Shown here in pieces: positions 41,577-49,722 of a stretch of DNA of 64,000 nt. This DNA is from Streptomyces ambofaciens ATCC 23877 (lineage in GTDB: Bacteria; Actinomycetota; Actinomycetes; Streptomycetales; Streptomycetaceae), in contig NZ_CP012382.1 of the NCBI RefSeq assembly GCF_001267885.1, forward strand, positions 7,613,001 to 7,677,000, read 5' to 3'. The position numbers and the translations under genes are program-made. The notes under the pieces were generated by a model. The model saw nothing but the letters and a program-made list of their open reading frames with translations, did no database searches and was not told the origin of the DNA. How positions within the stretch are numbered: position 1 is the stretch's first letter; every line of letters starts with the position of its first letter.

Positions 41577-43045
41577 GTGGGGACTCCCGGGAGCCAGGCG
41601 TCAGTGACGTCGATGAAGATGTTGGAGACGTAGCCGCCGTAGTCGGGCAGGTACGACCATGCGTCGTTGCTGTAGCCGTCGTACTCCACCGGTGCGCCGC
41701 GCACCTGGCAGGCCACGCGGACGGACGTCGGTCCGGGCAGCGTCGCCACCCGGGCGGAGTCCTGCGAGGGCTGCTGACGGACGCTCACGTCCGTGCCCCA
41801 TGTCGGGAACGGGGTCCCGCCGGCGCCGTCGTCGCCGCGGACCAGGCTCATGTAGTAGGCCCAGTCCCAGTGCGGTCCGGGATCGGTGTGGTCGTTGCCG
41901 GGCACCTCGTTGTGCCCGACGATGTGCGCGCGGTCCCGGGGGATGCCGTACTTGGCGGTGAGGTGGCGGGTCAGCGCCGCCGACGAGCGGTACATGGCGT
42001 CGGTGAACCAGGCGGGGTCGCTGACGTAGCCCTCGTGCTCCACGCCCACGGAGTAGGGGTTCGCCGAGCGGGCGTGCCAGGCGGTGTCGCTCTCCCGGAC
42101 CGACTGGGTGATCTGTCCGTCGGAGGACCGCACCACGTAATGGGCGCTCACCTGCGCGTCCGGGTTCTGGAACCAGCTGATGGAGCCGGCGTACGAGCCC
42201 TGCGTGACATGGACGACCACGGTGGTGATCGCCGAGCCGCGTCCGGCGGCGTAGTTGCCGGAGTACGCCGGATTCCAGAGCGCCGACGGGTAGTCGCCGT
42301 CCTGCCCGAGCGACGCGCCGGGCCGGGTGCCGGCGTACGGTCCGCGCCGGGGCCGCACCTCGCGCGGGGCGACGGTGACCTGCTCGCCGCCGGCGACGCG
42401 GGCCCGGACGCCCTCGCCGAGGACGTCGTACACGGCGTCGGCGTAGAGGCGGCCGGCGGTCTTGCTGCCGGGGGCTCCGTAACGGGCGGCGACCGGGTAC
42501 CAGGCGTCGACCCGGTCCCGGTCCGCGGCGTCCAGTCCGGCCTCGTCGGCCAGGGCGCGCAGCACGGCCGCGGCGCCGTCGATGTTGGCGCCGGTGTCCC
42601 GCCTGAGCTCGGCGACGCTCGCGCCGGAGAGCCGGGCGGCCCGTTCGAGGGTGCGCCGTTCGGAGTTGCTGACCAGGTGCATCACACCGTAGCCGTTGTC
42701 CTGGCTGGGCAGGTCGGCGTGACCGTCGAGGCGGGTCTCGCCGTACCCGACGGCGACCAGGAGGTCGCGGGGGACGTCGTGGACGGCTGCCGCCCGTGCG
42801 AAGGCCGCGCCCAGGGACGCGTCGGGTGCCGGCGGCGGGGGAGCGGCGGCGGCCGGGGCCGCGTGGCCGGTGAGGGCCAGGGCGGCGGTCACGGCCAGGG
42901 CGCACAGCGCGGTCCGTGCGCGTCGCAAGCGCACGACGCGTCCGACACCCCCGGCGTCTCCGAGGCGCGCGACGCGCCTGCCGGAGGTGTCGGATGTGTC
43001 GAGCCTGGTGGGCCTGTCGCGTCTGACGGGGAGTCCGGAGGGCAT
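41570..43045 (-). CDS. Secreted N-acetylmuramoyl-L-alanine amidase with SH3-like C-domain
   Basis: 491 aa from the ATG at 43045; an open frame reaching further upstream has no ribosome-binding site or signal peptide sense. An Arg-rich n-region and hydrophobic helix (CALAVTAALALTG) form the signal. Residues ~95-230 resemble a lytic-transglycosylase-like fold (AVGYGETRL, NGYGVMHLV, NIDGAAAVL; inference). The Amidase_2 domain follows (residues ~255-405), with zinc ligands in VVVHVTQGS, the HEGY segment and HTDPGPHW. The last ~80 residues are the shared domain. It cleaves the lactyl-amide bond of peptidoglycan outside the cell. It is co-transcribed with the DPBB gene. Confidence 0.88.
   Translation of the reverse strand: MPSGLPVRRDRPTRLDTSDTSGRRVARLGDAGGVGRVVRLRRARTALCALAVTAALALTGHAAPAAAAPPPPAPDASLGAAFARAAAVHDVPRDLLVAVGYGETRLDGHADLPSQDNGYGVMHLVSNSERRTLERAARLSGASVAELRRDTGANIDGAAAVLRALADEAGLDAADRDRVDAWYPVAARYGAPGSKTAGRLYADAVYDVLGEGVRARVAGGEQVTVAPREVRPRRGPYAGTRPGASLGQDGDYPSALWNPAYSGNYAAGRGSAITTVVVHVTQGSYAGSISWFQNPDAQVSAHYVVRSSDGQITQSVRESDTAWHARSANPYSVGVEHEGYVSDPAWFTDAMYRSSAALTRHLTAKYGIPRDRAHIVGHNEVPGNDHTDPGPHWDWAYYMSLVRGDDGAGGTPFPTWGTDVSVRQQPSQDSARVATLPGPTSVRVACQVRGAPVEYDGYSNDAWSYLPDYGGYVSNIFIDVTDAWLPGVPTC
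41586..41682. repeat. Direct repeat A, copy 2
   Basis: 97 bp matching 40300-40396 at 95 positions, in the amidase 3' end. Identity at silent sites far exceeds that in the rest of the two domains, which indicates recent gene conversion. Confidence 0.88.
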
Positions 43046-43391
43046 GTGGGGGTTCTCCGCTCTCTCCGGTGCCCTTCGTGTGGGGGGTCCGCCCGCGGGT
43101 GGCCAGGGACCGGTGCCGACCGCGGGGTTCGCCGGCCGCGCGGGCACCGGAATGCGCGGTCGACCGGGGGCTGGGCCGAACAGGACTACCGCGCGCGGAA
43201 GTTCACGGCCCGGCGGTGGAAGCAGGATGGACCGCCCGACTTGACGTGAGCAAGTCATTGCAGCCTGAGCGAAAGACCCCGGCGCGGCCTTGCCGTACGA
43301 AACCGCGCCTCCCTACCTTGTGCCGCGGCCCGCCGTCCGGACCGGCGGCGGTCTCCTGCTGCTGCTTTCCCCCACGAAGGAGCGATCCGCC
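43046..43391. other. Divergent regulatory region between amidase and M23 genes
   Basis: 346 bp without a supported gene. A 6-bp-arm inverted repeat GACTTG-N7-CAAGTC (43238-43256) is present, with a TTGACG inside it that could be a -35. No clear -10 was identified. Confidence 0.5.
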
Positions 43392-44204
43392 ATGCCATTC
43401 AGACGCTTGTGGGCGACGACCACCGTCGTGCTGTGCGCGCTGGCCGGTCTGTTGCTCGGCCTCGTCCCGTCGGCCGGCGCGGCCGCCTCCGGCACGGCCG
43501 TGGCCGCCGCCCCCGACTTCAAGGCCCCCTACCCCTGCGGCCAGCGCTGGACCTACAGCCACCACTCGGCCGAGGTCCGCCGGGCACTGGACTTCGTCCG
43601 CGCCGACGGTGGCACCACCGACGGCACTCCGGTCCTCGCCTCCGCGGCGGGCACCGCCCGCCGCCACCACCAGGCGAACGGCGCCGGCAACTACGTCTCC
43701 ATCGAGCACGGCGGCGGCTGGCGCACCTACTACTTCCACCTGTCCGCCTTCGGTGTCCCCGACGGTGCCCAGGTGGCCCAGGGACAGCAGATCGGGAGCA
43801 CCGGGAGCACCGGCAACTCCAGCGGCCCCCACATCCACTACGAGCAGCTGTACAACGGCGTCGGCCAGGACATCCGCATCAACGGCAGCGCGCTCGCCTA
43901 CCCGGGCGGCTACCACCAGTACTTCCTGACCAGCGACAACGGGTGCGGGGGGAGCGGCACACCGTTCATGACCTGGGGCAGTGGGACACGGGTCCGGGCC
44001 GACGCCCGCCTCAGCGCGCCGGTGGTGACCACGCTCGCCGGTCCCACCAGCGTCCGGGTGCTGTGCCAGAAGCAGGGCGACACGGTGAACGCCGAGGGCT
44101 ACACCAACAACTGGTGGAGCAAGCTGCGCGACCAGAACGGCTTCATCAGCAACATCTACATCGACCATCCGGCGGCTCAGCTGCCCGGAGTCCCCCTCTG
44201 CTGA
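43392..44204 (+). CDS. Secreted M23 (LytM-like) endopeptidase with SH3-like C-domain
   Basis: 270 aa from the ATG at 43392 (AGGAG 10 nt upstream). The signal peptide is residues ~1-30 (LVPSAGAAA). The M23 domain (residues ~38-175) has the first zinc ligands in YSHHSAEVRRALDF (His and Asp), TYYFHLS and the HxH pair in GPHIHYEQ. The last ~80 residues (FMTWGSGTRVR to LPGVPLC) are homologous to the C-terminal domains of the divergent amidase and DPBB proteins. It cleaves peptide crosslinks of the wall; the shared domain probably provides binding to the wall. Confidence 0.88.
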   Translation: MPFRRLWATTTVVLCALAGLLLGLVPSAGAAASGTAVAAAPDFKAPYPCGQRWTYSHHSAEVRRALDFVRADGGTTDGTPVLASAAGTARRHHQANGAGNYVSIEHGGGWRTYYFHLSAFGVPDGAQVAQGQQIGSTGSTGNSSGPHIHYEQLYNGVGQDIRINGSALAYPGGYHQYFLTSDNGCGGSGTPFMTWGSGTRVRADARLSAPVVTTLAGPTSVRVLCQKQGDTVNAEGYTNNWWSKLRDQNGFISNIYIDHPAAQLPGVPLC

Positions 44205-44365
44205 CCGCACGCCTCGGCCTCCGGCGGCCGGGCCGCGCGGGTGGCCCGGCCCGGTGTCGCGTGGCGCGGGCGGCAGGACGGCGTTGTCGGGTGCGGGGGC
44301 TTTTCGGACCGCCTGGCCTGGGAACACGGTCGCTGACTTCGCTCCACGAGACACAGGAGGCCGAT

Positions 44366-45256
44366 GTGGCGGGCGATCAGCGTCACCAGCAGGACCCGAC
44401 GGATCAGTACCCGCGCCCCGACTTCGCGGCGCAGGACCAGCCGCACCCCGGATGGACCGGGCCGATGGACCCGCCGCCCGACCACGGTGAGGAGTCGTAC
44501 CGCGGGTCGGGCCGTCTGGTGGGCCGCAGGACCGTCGTCACGGGCGGCGACTCGGGCATCGGCCGGGCCGTGGCACTGGCCTTCGCCCGGGAGGGCGCCG
44601 ACGTGCTGTTCACCTACCTCGAGCAGGAGGAGGACGAGGCCCGGGAGACGTCCCGCCTGGTGGAGGAAGCCGGGCGCAAGGCCGTGGCCGTCTCCTGCGA
44701 CATCCGTGAGGAGGAGAACTGCCGGGCGCTGATCGACCGGGCCGTCGCGGAGTTCGGCGGCATCGACGTCCTGGTGAACAACGCGGCCTACCAGATGTCC
44801 CAGCCGGACGGCATCGAGGCGATCCCGACGGAGCAGTTCGACCGGGTCATGCGGACGAACCTCTACGGCATGTTCTGGCTGACGAAGTTCGCCGTGCCGC
44901 ACATTCCCGCGGGCGGCAGCGTCATCAACACCACCTCGGTCCAGGCGTACAAGCCCAGCCCGCACCTGCTGGACTACGCGATGACCAAGGGCGCGATCGT
45001 GACCTTCACCCAGGGTCTCGCCCAGATGCTCGCGGAACGCGGCATCAGGGTGAACGCGGTGGCGCCCGGGCCGGTGTGGACCCCGCTGATCCCGGCGACG
45101 CTGCCGGACACGGCCGAGTTCGGCAAGCAGAGCCCGCTGGGACGGCCCGCGCAGCCCGCCGAGCTGGCACCCGCGTACGTCTACCTCGCCTCGCAGGAAG
45201 CCGGCTACGTCACGGCGGAGATCATGAACGTGACCGGTGGCACGCCCCTGCCCTGA
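44366..45256 (+). CDS. General-stress short-chain dehydrogenase (YhdF/GSP39-like)
   Basis: 296 aa from the GTG at 44366 (AGGAGG 5 nt upstream). The N-tail DPTDQYPRPDF with GWTGPMDPPPDHGEESYRG is typical for the general stress SDR group. Cofactor motif VVTGGDSGIGRAVALAF; NNAAY; catalytic Ser in NTTSVQAY and Tyr-x3-Lys in YAMTK. It is an NADP-dependent oxidoreductase of unknown substrate, linked in Bacillus to the general stress response. It is monocistronic. Confidence 0.88.
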   Translation: MAGDQRHQQDPTDQYPRPDFAAQDQPHPGWTGPMDPPPDHGEESYRGSGRLVGRRTVVTGGDSGIGRAVALAFAREGADVLFTYLEQEEDEARETSRLVEEAGRKAVAVSCDIREEENCRALIDRAVAEFGGIDVLVNNAAYQMSQPDGIEAIPTEQFDRVMRTNLYGMFWLTKFAVPHIPAGGSVINTTSVQAYKPSPHLLDYAMTKGAIVTFTQGLAQMLAERGIRVNAVAPGPVWTPLIPATLPDTAEFGKQSPLGRPAQPAELAPAYVYLASQEAGYVTAEIMNVTGGTPLP

Positions 45257-45367
45257 CCCCGTACGAGGCGCGGGCCGGTCACGGGCGCCGGGAACGCCGA
45301 CGAGTTTCGTCCGTTTCGGGAGTCGGTACAGGTGTACGGACGCGACTCGCAGCGAAAGGCCGTCATC

Positions 45368-45715
45368 ATGTCCTTCACCCATGTGCTCGCGGTCGCCCCG
45401 GTGAGTGACATCGAGCCCGCGGTGGCCTGGTACGAGCGGCTCCTCGGCAGGCCGGCCGACGCGAGGCCGATGCCGGGGCTCGCCGACTGGCACATCAGCC
45501 CGTCCGGCTGGCTCCAGGTGTTCCAGGACCCCGAGCACGCCGGGGCGTCACTGGTCAACCTCGTGGTGGACGACCTGGACCAGACCCTGTCGGACCTCGC
45601 CGGCCGCGACATCGCCGCCGGGGCGGTCCAGCCGGGTTCCCGGAACGTGCGGTTCGCCGCCGTCCACGACCCCGACGGCAACCGCGTCACGCTGATCGAG
45701 AACCCGGTCTCGTAG
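45368..45715 (+). CDS. Single-domain VOC/glyoxalase-like protein
   Basis: 115 aa from the ATG at 45368 (GAAAGG upstream). One VOC unit pair: HVLAVAPVSDIEPAVAWYERLLGRP and the second beta-alpha-beta-beta-beta ending in VHDPDGNRVTLIE. Metal ligands are not complete at the usual positions (Glu present in LIEN, His near the start). The substrate is unknown. Confidence 0.82.
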   Translation: MSFTHVLAVAPVSDIEPAVAWYERLLGRPADARPMPGLADWHISPSGWLQVFQDPEHAGASLVNLVVDDLDQTLSDLAGRDIAAGAVQPGSRNVRFAAVHDPDGNRVTLIENPVS

Positions 45716-45731
45716 CCGCGGTGCCCGGATC

Positions 45732-45770
45732 GCCGGGCGGCTGGGCCGTCGGACGGCTGGACCGCCCGGC
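45732..45770 (+). terminator. Hairpin after the VOC gene
   Basis: Perfect 9-bp arms GCCGGGCGG (45732-45740) and CCGCCCGGC (45762-45770), 21-nt loop, 16 bp after the stop. Confidence 0.5.
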
Positions 45771-46060
45771 GGCCTGATCGCCGGACCGCCGGACCGCCCG
45801 ACGGCTGGGTCCCGGAGCGCCGCCCGGCCGGCCCCGTGGCCGAGAACGCCGACCGCTTCGACACCCACGGGCCGCGCGCCCTCGCGCCCACGGAGCCGGT
45901 CGGGGAGGACCGGATCGCCCAGCGCCCGCTCCGGGGACCGGACGGGGAGCACGGTCCGGCCAGGCCGGCGTGACGACGCTCGATCGGGGCCACGCACGCC
46001 CCGGGGCACGCACCCGCGGAGGCGGTGACCACCGCCTTGTCACCGTGACGACAACAGATG

Positions 46061-46075
46061 TATAACGTTGTAAAA
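46061..46075. promoter_or_regulatory. LacI-type operator A (lacI promoter region)
   Basis: TATAACGTTGTAAAA, centred on CG as is usual for LacI sites, 85 bp upstream of the regulator start. It shares AACGnTGTAAAAC with operator B. Confidence 0.6.
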
Positions 46076-46160
46076 CCAACGCACGGGCTCGGCGCACGGC
46101 TCACGGTGAGGGCACCGGTTCCGCACCGACCCGAGTCGGGTCGCTCAGGAAGGGAACGCC

Positions 46161-47174
46161 GTGCGGGTCAGCCTCAAGGACGTCGCCGCGCACGCGGGAG
46201 TCTCCATCAAGACCGTCTCCAACGTGGTGAACAACTTCCGGCACGTCACGCCCGCCATGCGAGAACGCGTCCAGCGTTCCATCGACGAGCTCGGCTACCG
46301 GCCCAACCTGACCGCCCGGCACCTGCGCGCCGGCCGCACGGGCATCATCGCCCTCGCCCTGCCCGAACTCGGCAACCCCTACTTCGCGGAACTCGCCGCG
46401 GCCGTCATCGACACGGCGGCCGAGCACGACTACACCGTGCTCCTTGACCACACGGGCGGACGACGCGAGCAGGAACTCCTGGTCAGCCAGGGGTTCCGGG
46501 CACGGGTCATCGACGGGCTGATCCTCAGTCCCATCGAGTTGGAGGCCGAGGACCTGCGCGACCGCGCGGAGAACGTGCCGCTGGTGCTGCTGGGCGAGCG
46601 GGACTACGACCTGCCGTACGACCACATCGCCATCGACAACGTCGCCGCCGCGCGCGCGGCGGTCGGGCACCTGATCGCTCTGGGGCGCCGGGAGGTGGCG
46701 TTCATCGGCGCCCGGCGCGGCGGGAACGAACCCGCCCAACTGCGGGTACGCGGTTGGCGCGAGGAGCTGACGGCCGCCGGACTCCCCGTGGACGACGGGC
46801 TCGTCGCCGCCACCGACGGCTGGGGGCACGCCGATGGCGCGGCGGCCATGACCCGCATCCTCGACGCCGGAAGGCGTCCCGACGCGGTCTTCGCCTACAA
46901 CGACCCGATGGCCATAGGCGCGATGCGGGTGCTCCACGCGCGGGGACTGCGGGTGCCGGAGGACATCGCGGTGGTCGGCTTCGACGACGTGGTCGAGGGG
47001 CGGTTCGGCGCGGTGACCCTCACCTCCGTCTCGCCGGACAAGGGGGCCATCGGCCGCCTCGCGGTGGAGTCGGTCCTCGCCCGGCTCGGCGGCGCCGCTC
47101 CCGAACCCCGGCGCGTGTGGGCGGAGTACCGCCTGGTCGAGCGCGAGAGCACGCTGGGCCGCGGCGCGGTGTGA
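46161..47174 (+). CDS. LacI-family regulator of the GH43/GH2 genes
   Basis: 337 aa; GTG at 46161 after AGGAAGGG. The LacI helix-turn-helix and hinge lie at residues 3-60 (VSLKDVAAHAGVSIKTVSNVVNNFRHVTPAMRERV, then YRPNLTARHLRAGRTG). The periplasmic-binding-protein-like effector domain follows (IIALALPELGNPYF, VPLVLLGERDYD, VAFIGARRGGN, FAYNDPMAIGAMRVL). An operator upstream suggests autoregulation. Similar operators precede the GH43 and GH2 genes, so the inducer is probably a sugar released by those enzymes (inference). Confidence 0.9.
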   Translation: MRVSLKDVAAHAGVSIKTVSNVVNNFRHVTPAMRERVQRSIDELGYRPNLTARHLRAGRTGIIALALPELGNPYFAELAAAVIDTAAEHDYTVLLDHTGGRREQELLVSQGFRARVIDGLILSPIELEAEDLRDRAENVPLVLLGERDYDLPYDHIAIDNVAAARAAVGHLIALGRREVAFIGARRGGNEPAQLRVRGWREELTAAGLPVDDGLVAATDGWGHADGAAAMTRILDAGRRPDAVFAYNDPMAIGAMRVLHARGLRVPEDIAVVGFDDVVEGRFGAVTLTSVSPDKGAIGRLAVESVLARLGGAAPEPRRVWAEYRLVERESTLGRGAV

Positions 47175-47293
47175 CGGGGCGGCGCCCGGACGGCGAGACC
47201 GTCGTCCGGGCGCCCCGCGCGGAGCGGCGGGCAACCGGCATGAGCCCCACTCGCGTGAGCCGGGCCGGACGGTGCCGCCGGGTCCGCGTGCGC

Positions 47294-47728
47294 TCAGTCG
47301 AGACAGAACTCGTTGCCCTCGACGTCCTGCATGTTGAGGCACGACTCGTTCTCGTCGTCGGCGAGCAGCAGGCGTCCGCGCACGGCGCCGAGCGGGACGA
47401 GCCGCGCGCACTCGGCCTCGAGTGCGGCCAGGCGCTCCTCGCCCACCAGGCCGGTGCCCACCCGTACGTCCAGATGCACCCGGTTCTTGACCACCTTGCC
47501 CTCGGGAACCCGCTGGAAGAACAGGCGCGGGCCCACGCCCGAGGGGTCCTGGCACGCGAACGCCGCGCCCTGACGCTCGGGCGGCAGCGAACGATCGTAG
47601 TCGCCCCACGTGGCGAACCCCTCCGGCGGCGGCGGTACGACGTACCCCAACACCTCGCACCAGAAGCGGGCCACACGCTCGGGCTCCGCGCAGTCGAAGG
47701 TGACCTGGAACTGCTTGATCGACGTCAT
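47294..47728 (-). CDS. VOC/glyoxalase-like protein
   Basis: 144 aa of the Glyoxalase_6 type: FQVTFDCAEPERVARFWCEVLGY at the N-terminus and LNMQDVEGNEFCLD at the C-terminus, a common actinobacterial family without known substrate. It lies between, and convergent with, lacI and is not part of the GH genes' regulon by any visible operator. Confidence 0.85.
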   Translation of the reverse strand: MTSIKQFQVTFDCAEPERVARFWCEVLGYVVPPPPEGFATWGDYDRSLPPERQGAAFACQDPSGVGPRLFFQRVPEGKVVKNRVHLDVRVGTGLVGEERLAALEAECARLVPLGAVRGRLLLADDENESCLNMQDVEGNEFCLD

Positions 47729-48139
47729 CGGGTCATCGTAGGGGCGGGGTTCGCCGCTGTCTCCGTCGTTTCGCTCCCGGTGGGATCGCGACGAACGGTT
47801 CGCACCCGGGGGTGCGACGAGGCCGAGGCCACCTGGCCGGTCGCGCCCCCGCCGCGTTCCGCGCGGCCCACCCGCAGGTCACGTCCAGGGGGTTTACAGC
47901 CTTCTTTCAACGATGTAAAACGTCAGTGCGACGGACCTGATCGGCGCCCTCCTGACCCTCGTCGTGATCGCCCAGACCTGGCTGGGCCGCAGACGGCACC
48001 TGATGTGACAAGCCCGGACGCGACAGCCGTGCCCCGCACACCCGGCTGCCGCCTCCGGCGCCGGGCGGGCCGACCGTCCGGCGGTGCGGCCTCAGCTCGC
48101 CCCCCGTCCGCCCACGTGTCCCCTCCGCGGAGGTCCCCC
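47729..48139. other. Intergenic region upstream of GH43
   Basis: 411 bp. It holds operator B at 47914-47930. From 47929 a 27-codon open tail (NVSATDLIGALLTLVV, ending at 48008) with no start codon reads like the last helix of a lost membrane protein, but this is too short to claim. Confidence 0.45.
47914..47930. promoter_or_regulatory. LacI-type operator B (GH43 promoter region)
   Basis: CTTTCAACGATGTAAAA, preceded by TT like operator C and followed by the C shared with operator A. It lies 210 bp upstream of the GH43 start. Confidence 0.62.
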
Positions 48140-49642
48140 ATGACCGTCAGAACGACCGGGTTCGTAGCCAAGTCCTGCGCCTCGCTGCTCGTCGGCGGGC
48201 TCCTCGCCCTGCTCACCCCCACCGCCGCCGTCGCCGCCCCCGAGTACGCGACCTCCGAGGCCGGCAATCCCTTCGTCGACGGCTGGTACGCCGACCCCGA
48301 CACCGAGATCTACGACGGCCGCTACTGGGTCTACCCGACGACCTCGAAGAGCTACGCCGAGCAGACCCGGCTCGACGCCTTCTCCTCGACCGACATGGTC
48401 AACTGGACCAAGCACCCCGACGTGCTGACGACGGCGGACATCCCCTGGGCCGAGTACGCCCTGTGGGCCCCGGCGCCGGTGCAGCGCAACGGCAAGTACT
48501 ACCTGTACTTCGCCGCCAACGACATCCAGAGCGACTCGGAGCCGGGCGGCATCGGGGTCGCCGTCGCCGACCGGCCGGAGGGACCCTACGAGGACGCCCT
48601 CGGCAAACCGCTCATCTCCCGGTTCCACAACGGCGCGCAACCCATCGACCAGGACGTCTTCATCGACGACGACGGCCAGGCGTACATGTACTACGGCGGC
48701 TGGCACCACGCCAACGTCGTCAAGCTCAACCCCGACATGACGAGCCTCGGCACCTTCGCCGACGGCTCGACGTACAAGGAGATCACCCCGGAGAACTACA
48801 CCGAGGGCTCCTTCATGTTCAAGCGGAACGGCACGTACTACCTGATGTGGTCCGAGGGCGGCTGGACCGGCCCGGACTACTCGGTGTCCTACGCCATGTC
48901 CGACTCGCCCACCGGCCCCTTCAGGAAGATCGACAGGGTGCTCGCGCAGGACCCGGCCGTCGCCAGGGGCTCCGGGCACCACTCCGTCGTCAACGTGCCC
49001 GGCACCGACGTGTGGTACATCGTCTACCACCGCCGCCCCCTCAGCGAGACCGACGGCAACCACCGCCAACTCGCCTACGACCGCTTGCACTTCAACGCGG
49101 ACGGCACCATCCGCCGGGTGCGGATGCAGGTGAAGGACAACTTCGCGGACCGCAACGCGCTGGGCTGGAAGACGTACGGCGGCACCTGGTCGGCCGGCGA
49201 CGGAAGCTACCGGGTGGGCCGTTCCCAGGGCGGCAAGGCGCTGCTCGACACGGACTTCGCGGACTTCACCCAGGACGCCGACGTCACGGTCACCTCGGGC
49301 GCCGGCGATGCCGGCCTGGCGTTCCGGGTGACCCGGCCGTCGGTCGGCTGGGACAGCTACTCGGGGTACTACGCGGGCATCAGTCCCGACGGCAGGGTGC
49401 TGTTGGGCCGGGCGAACGACGACTGGACCCCGCTGGGCACCGCACGGATGCCGATCGCCCCCGGTTCCACCCATCGCCTGCGCGTCAGCGCCGTGGGTTC
49501 GTCCATCAAGGTGTACGTCGACGACATGACGACGCCGAAGATCTCCGTCACCGACGGCACCTACCGCAGCGGAGCGAACGGCGTCCGGGTCTTCGACGCC
49601 GCCGCCTCCTTCGACGACGTGGCGGTGAGCCCGGCACCGTGA
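48140..49642 (+). CDS. Secreted GH43 glycosidase with C-terminal beta-sandwich domain
   Basis: 500 aa; ATG at 48140 after GGAGG. The signal peptide ends at AAVAA (about residue 33). The five-bladed GH43 propeller has the general-base Asp in WYADPDTEIYDGRY, the modulating Asp in DQDVFIDDDGQAYMYYGG and the acid Glu in TEGSFMFKRNGTYYLMWSEGG. Residues ~330-500 (VKDNFADRNALGWKTYGGTWS onward) form a laminin-G/DUF1080-like beta-sandwich, possibly carbohydrate-binding. It acts outside the cell on arabinose- or xylose-type side chains, subtype unknown. Operator B indicates LacI control together with GH2. Confidence 0.9.
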   Translation: MTVRTTGFVAKSCASLLVGGLLALLTPTAAVAAPEYATSEAGNPFVDGWYADPDTEIYDGRYWVYPTTSKSYAEQTRLDAFSSTDMVNWTKHPDVLTTADIPWAEYALWAPAPVQRNGKYYLYFAANDIQSDSEPGGIGVAVADRPEGPYEDALGKPLISRFHNGAQPIDQDVFIDDDGQAYMYYGGWHHANVVKLNPDMTSLGTFADGSTYKEITPENYTEGSFMFKRNGTYYLMWSEGGWTGPDYSVSYAMSDSPTGPFRKIDRVLAQDPAVARGSGHHSVVNVPGTDVWYIVYHRRPLSETDGNHRQLAYDRLHFNADGTIRRVRMQVKDNFADRNALGWKTYGGTWSAGDGSYRVGRSQGGKALLDTDFADFTQDADVTVTSGAGDAGLAFRVTRPSVGWDSYSGYYAGISPDGRVLLGRANDDWTPLGTARMPIAPGSTHRLRVSAVGSSIKVYVDDMTTPKISVTDGTYRSGANGVRVFDAAASFDDVAVSPAP

Positions 49643-49676
49643 CCTCCGGCCCGGCCGCCCCGGGCCGCACGCGCGT

Positions 49677-49706
49677 GGTCCCGGCGAGTGGTCGCTCGCC
49701 GGGACC
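49677..49706. terminator. Bidirectional terminator between GH43 and GH2
   Basis: A perfect 12-bp stem, GGTCCCGGCGAG with CTCGCCGGGACC, and a 6-nt loop, between two convergent genes. Confidence 0.82.
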
Positions 49707-49722
49707 TTCGCGCACCGGACGC

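Larger units (their letters stand above)
45716..46160. other. Intergenic region upstream of lacI-type gene
   Basis: 445 bp without a supported gene. A 9-bp hairpin at 45732-45770 may end the VOC transcript. A GC-rich run of CGGACGGC-type repeats lies at about 45740-45830. An AT-rich island at 46050-46080 holds the LacI-type operator. Confidence 0.55.
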
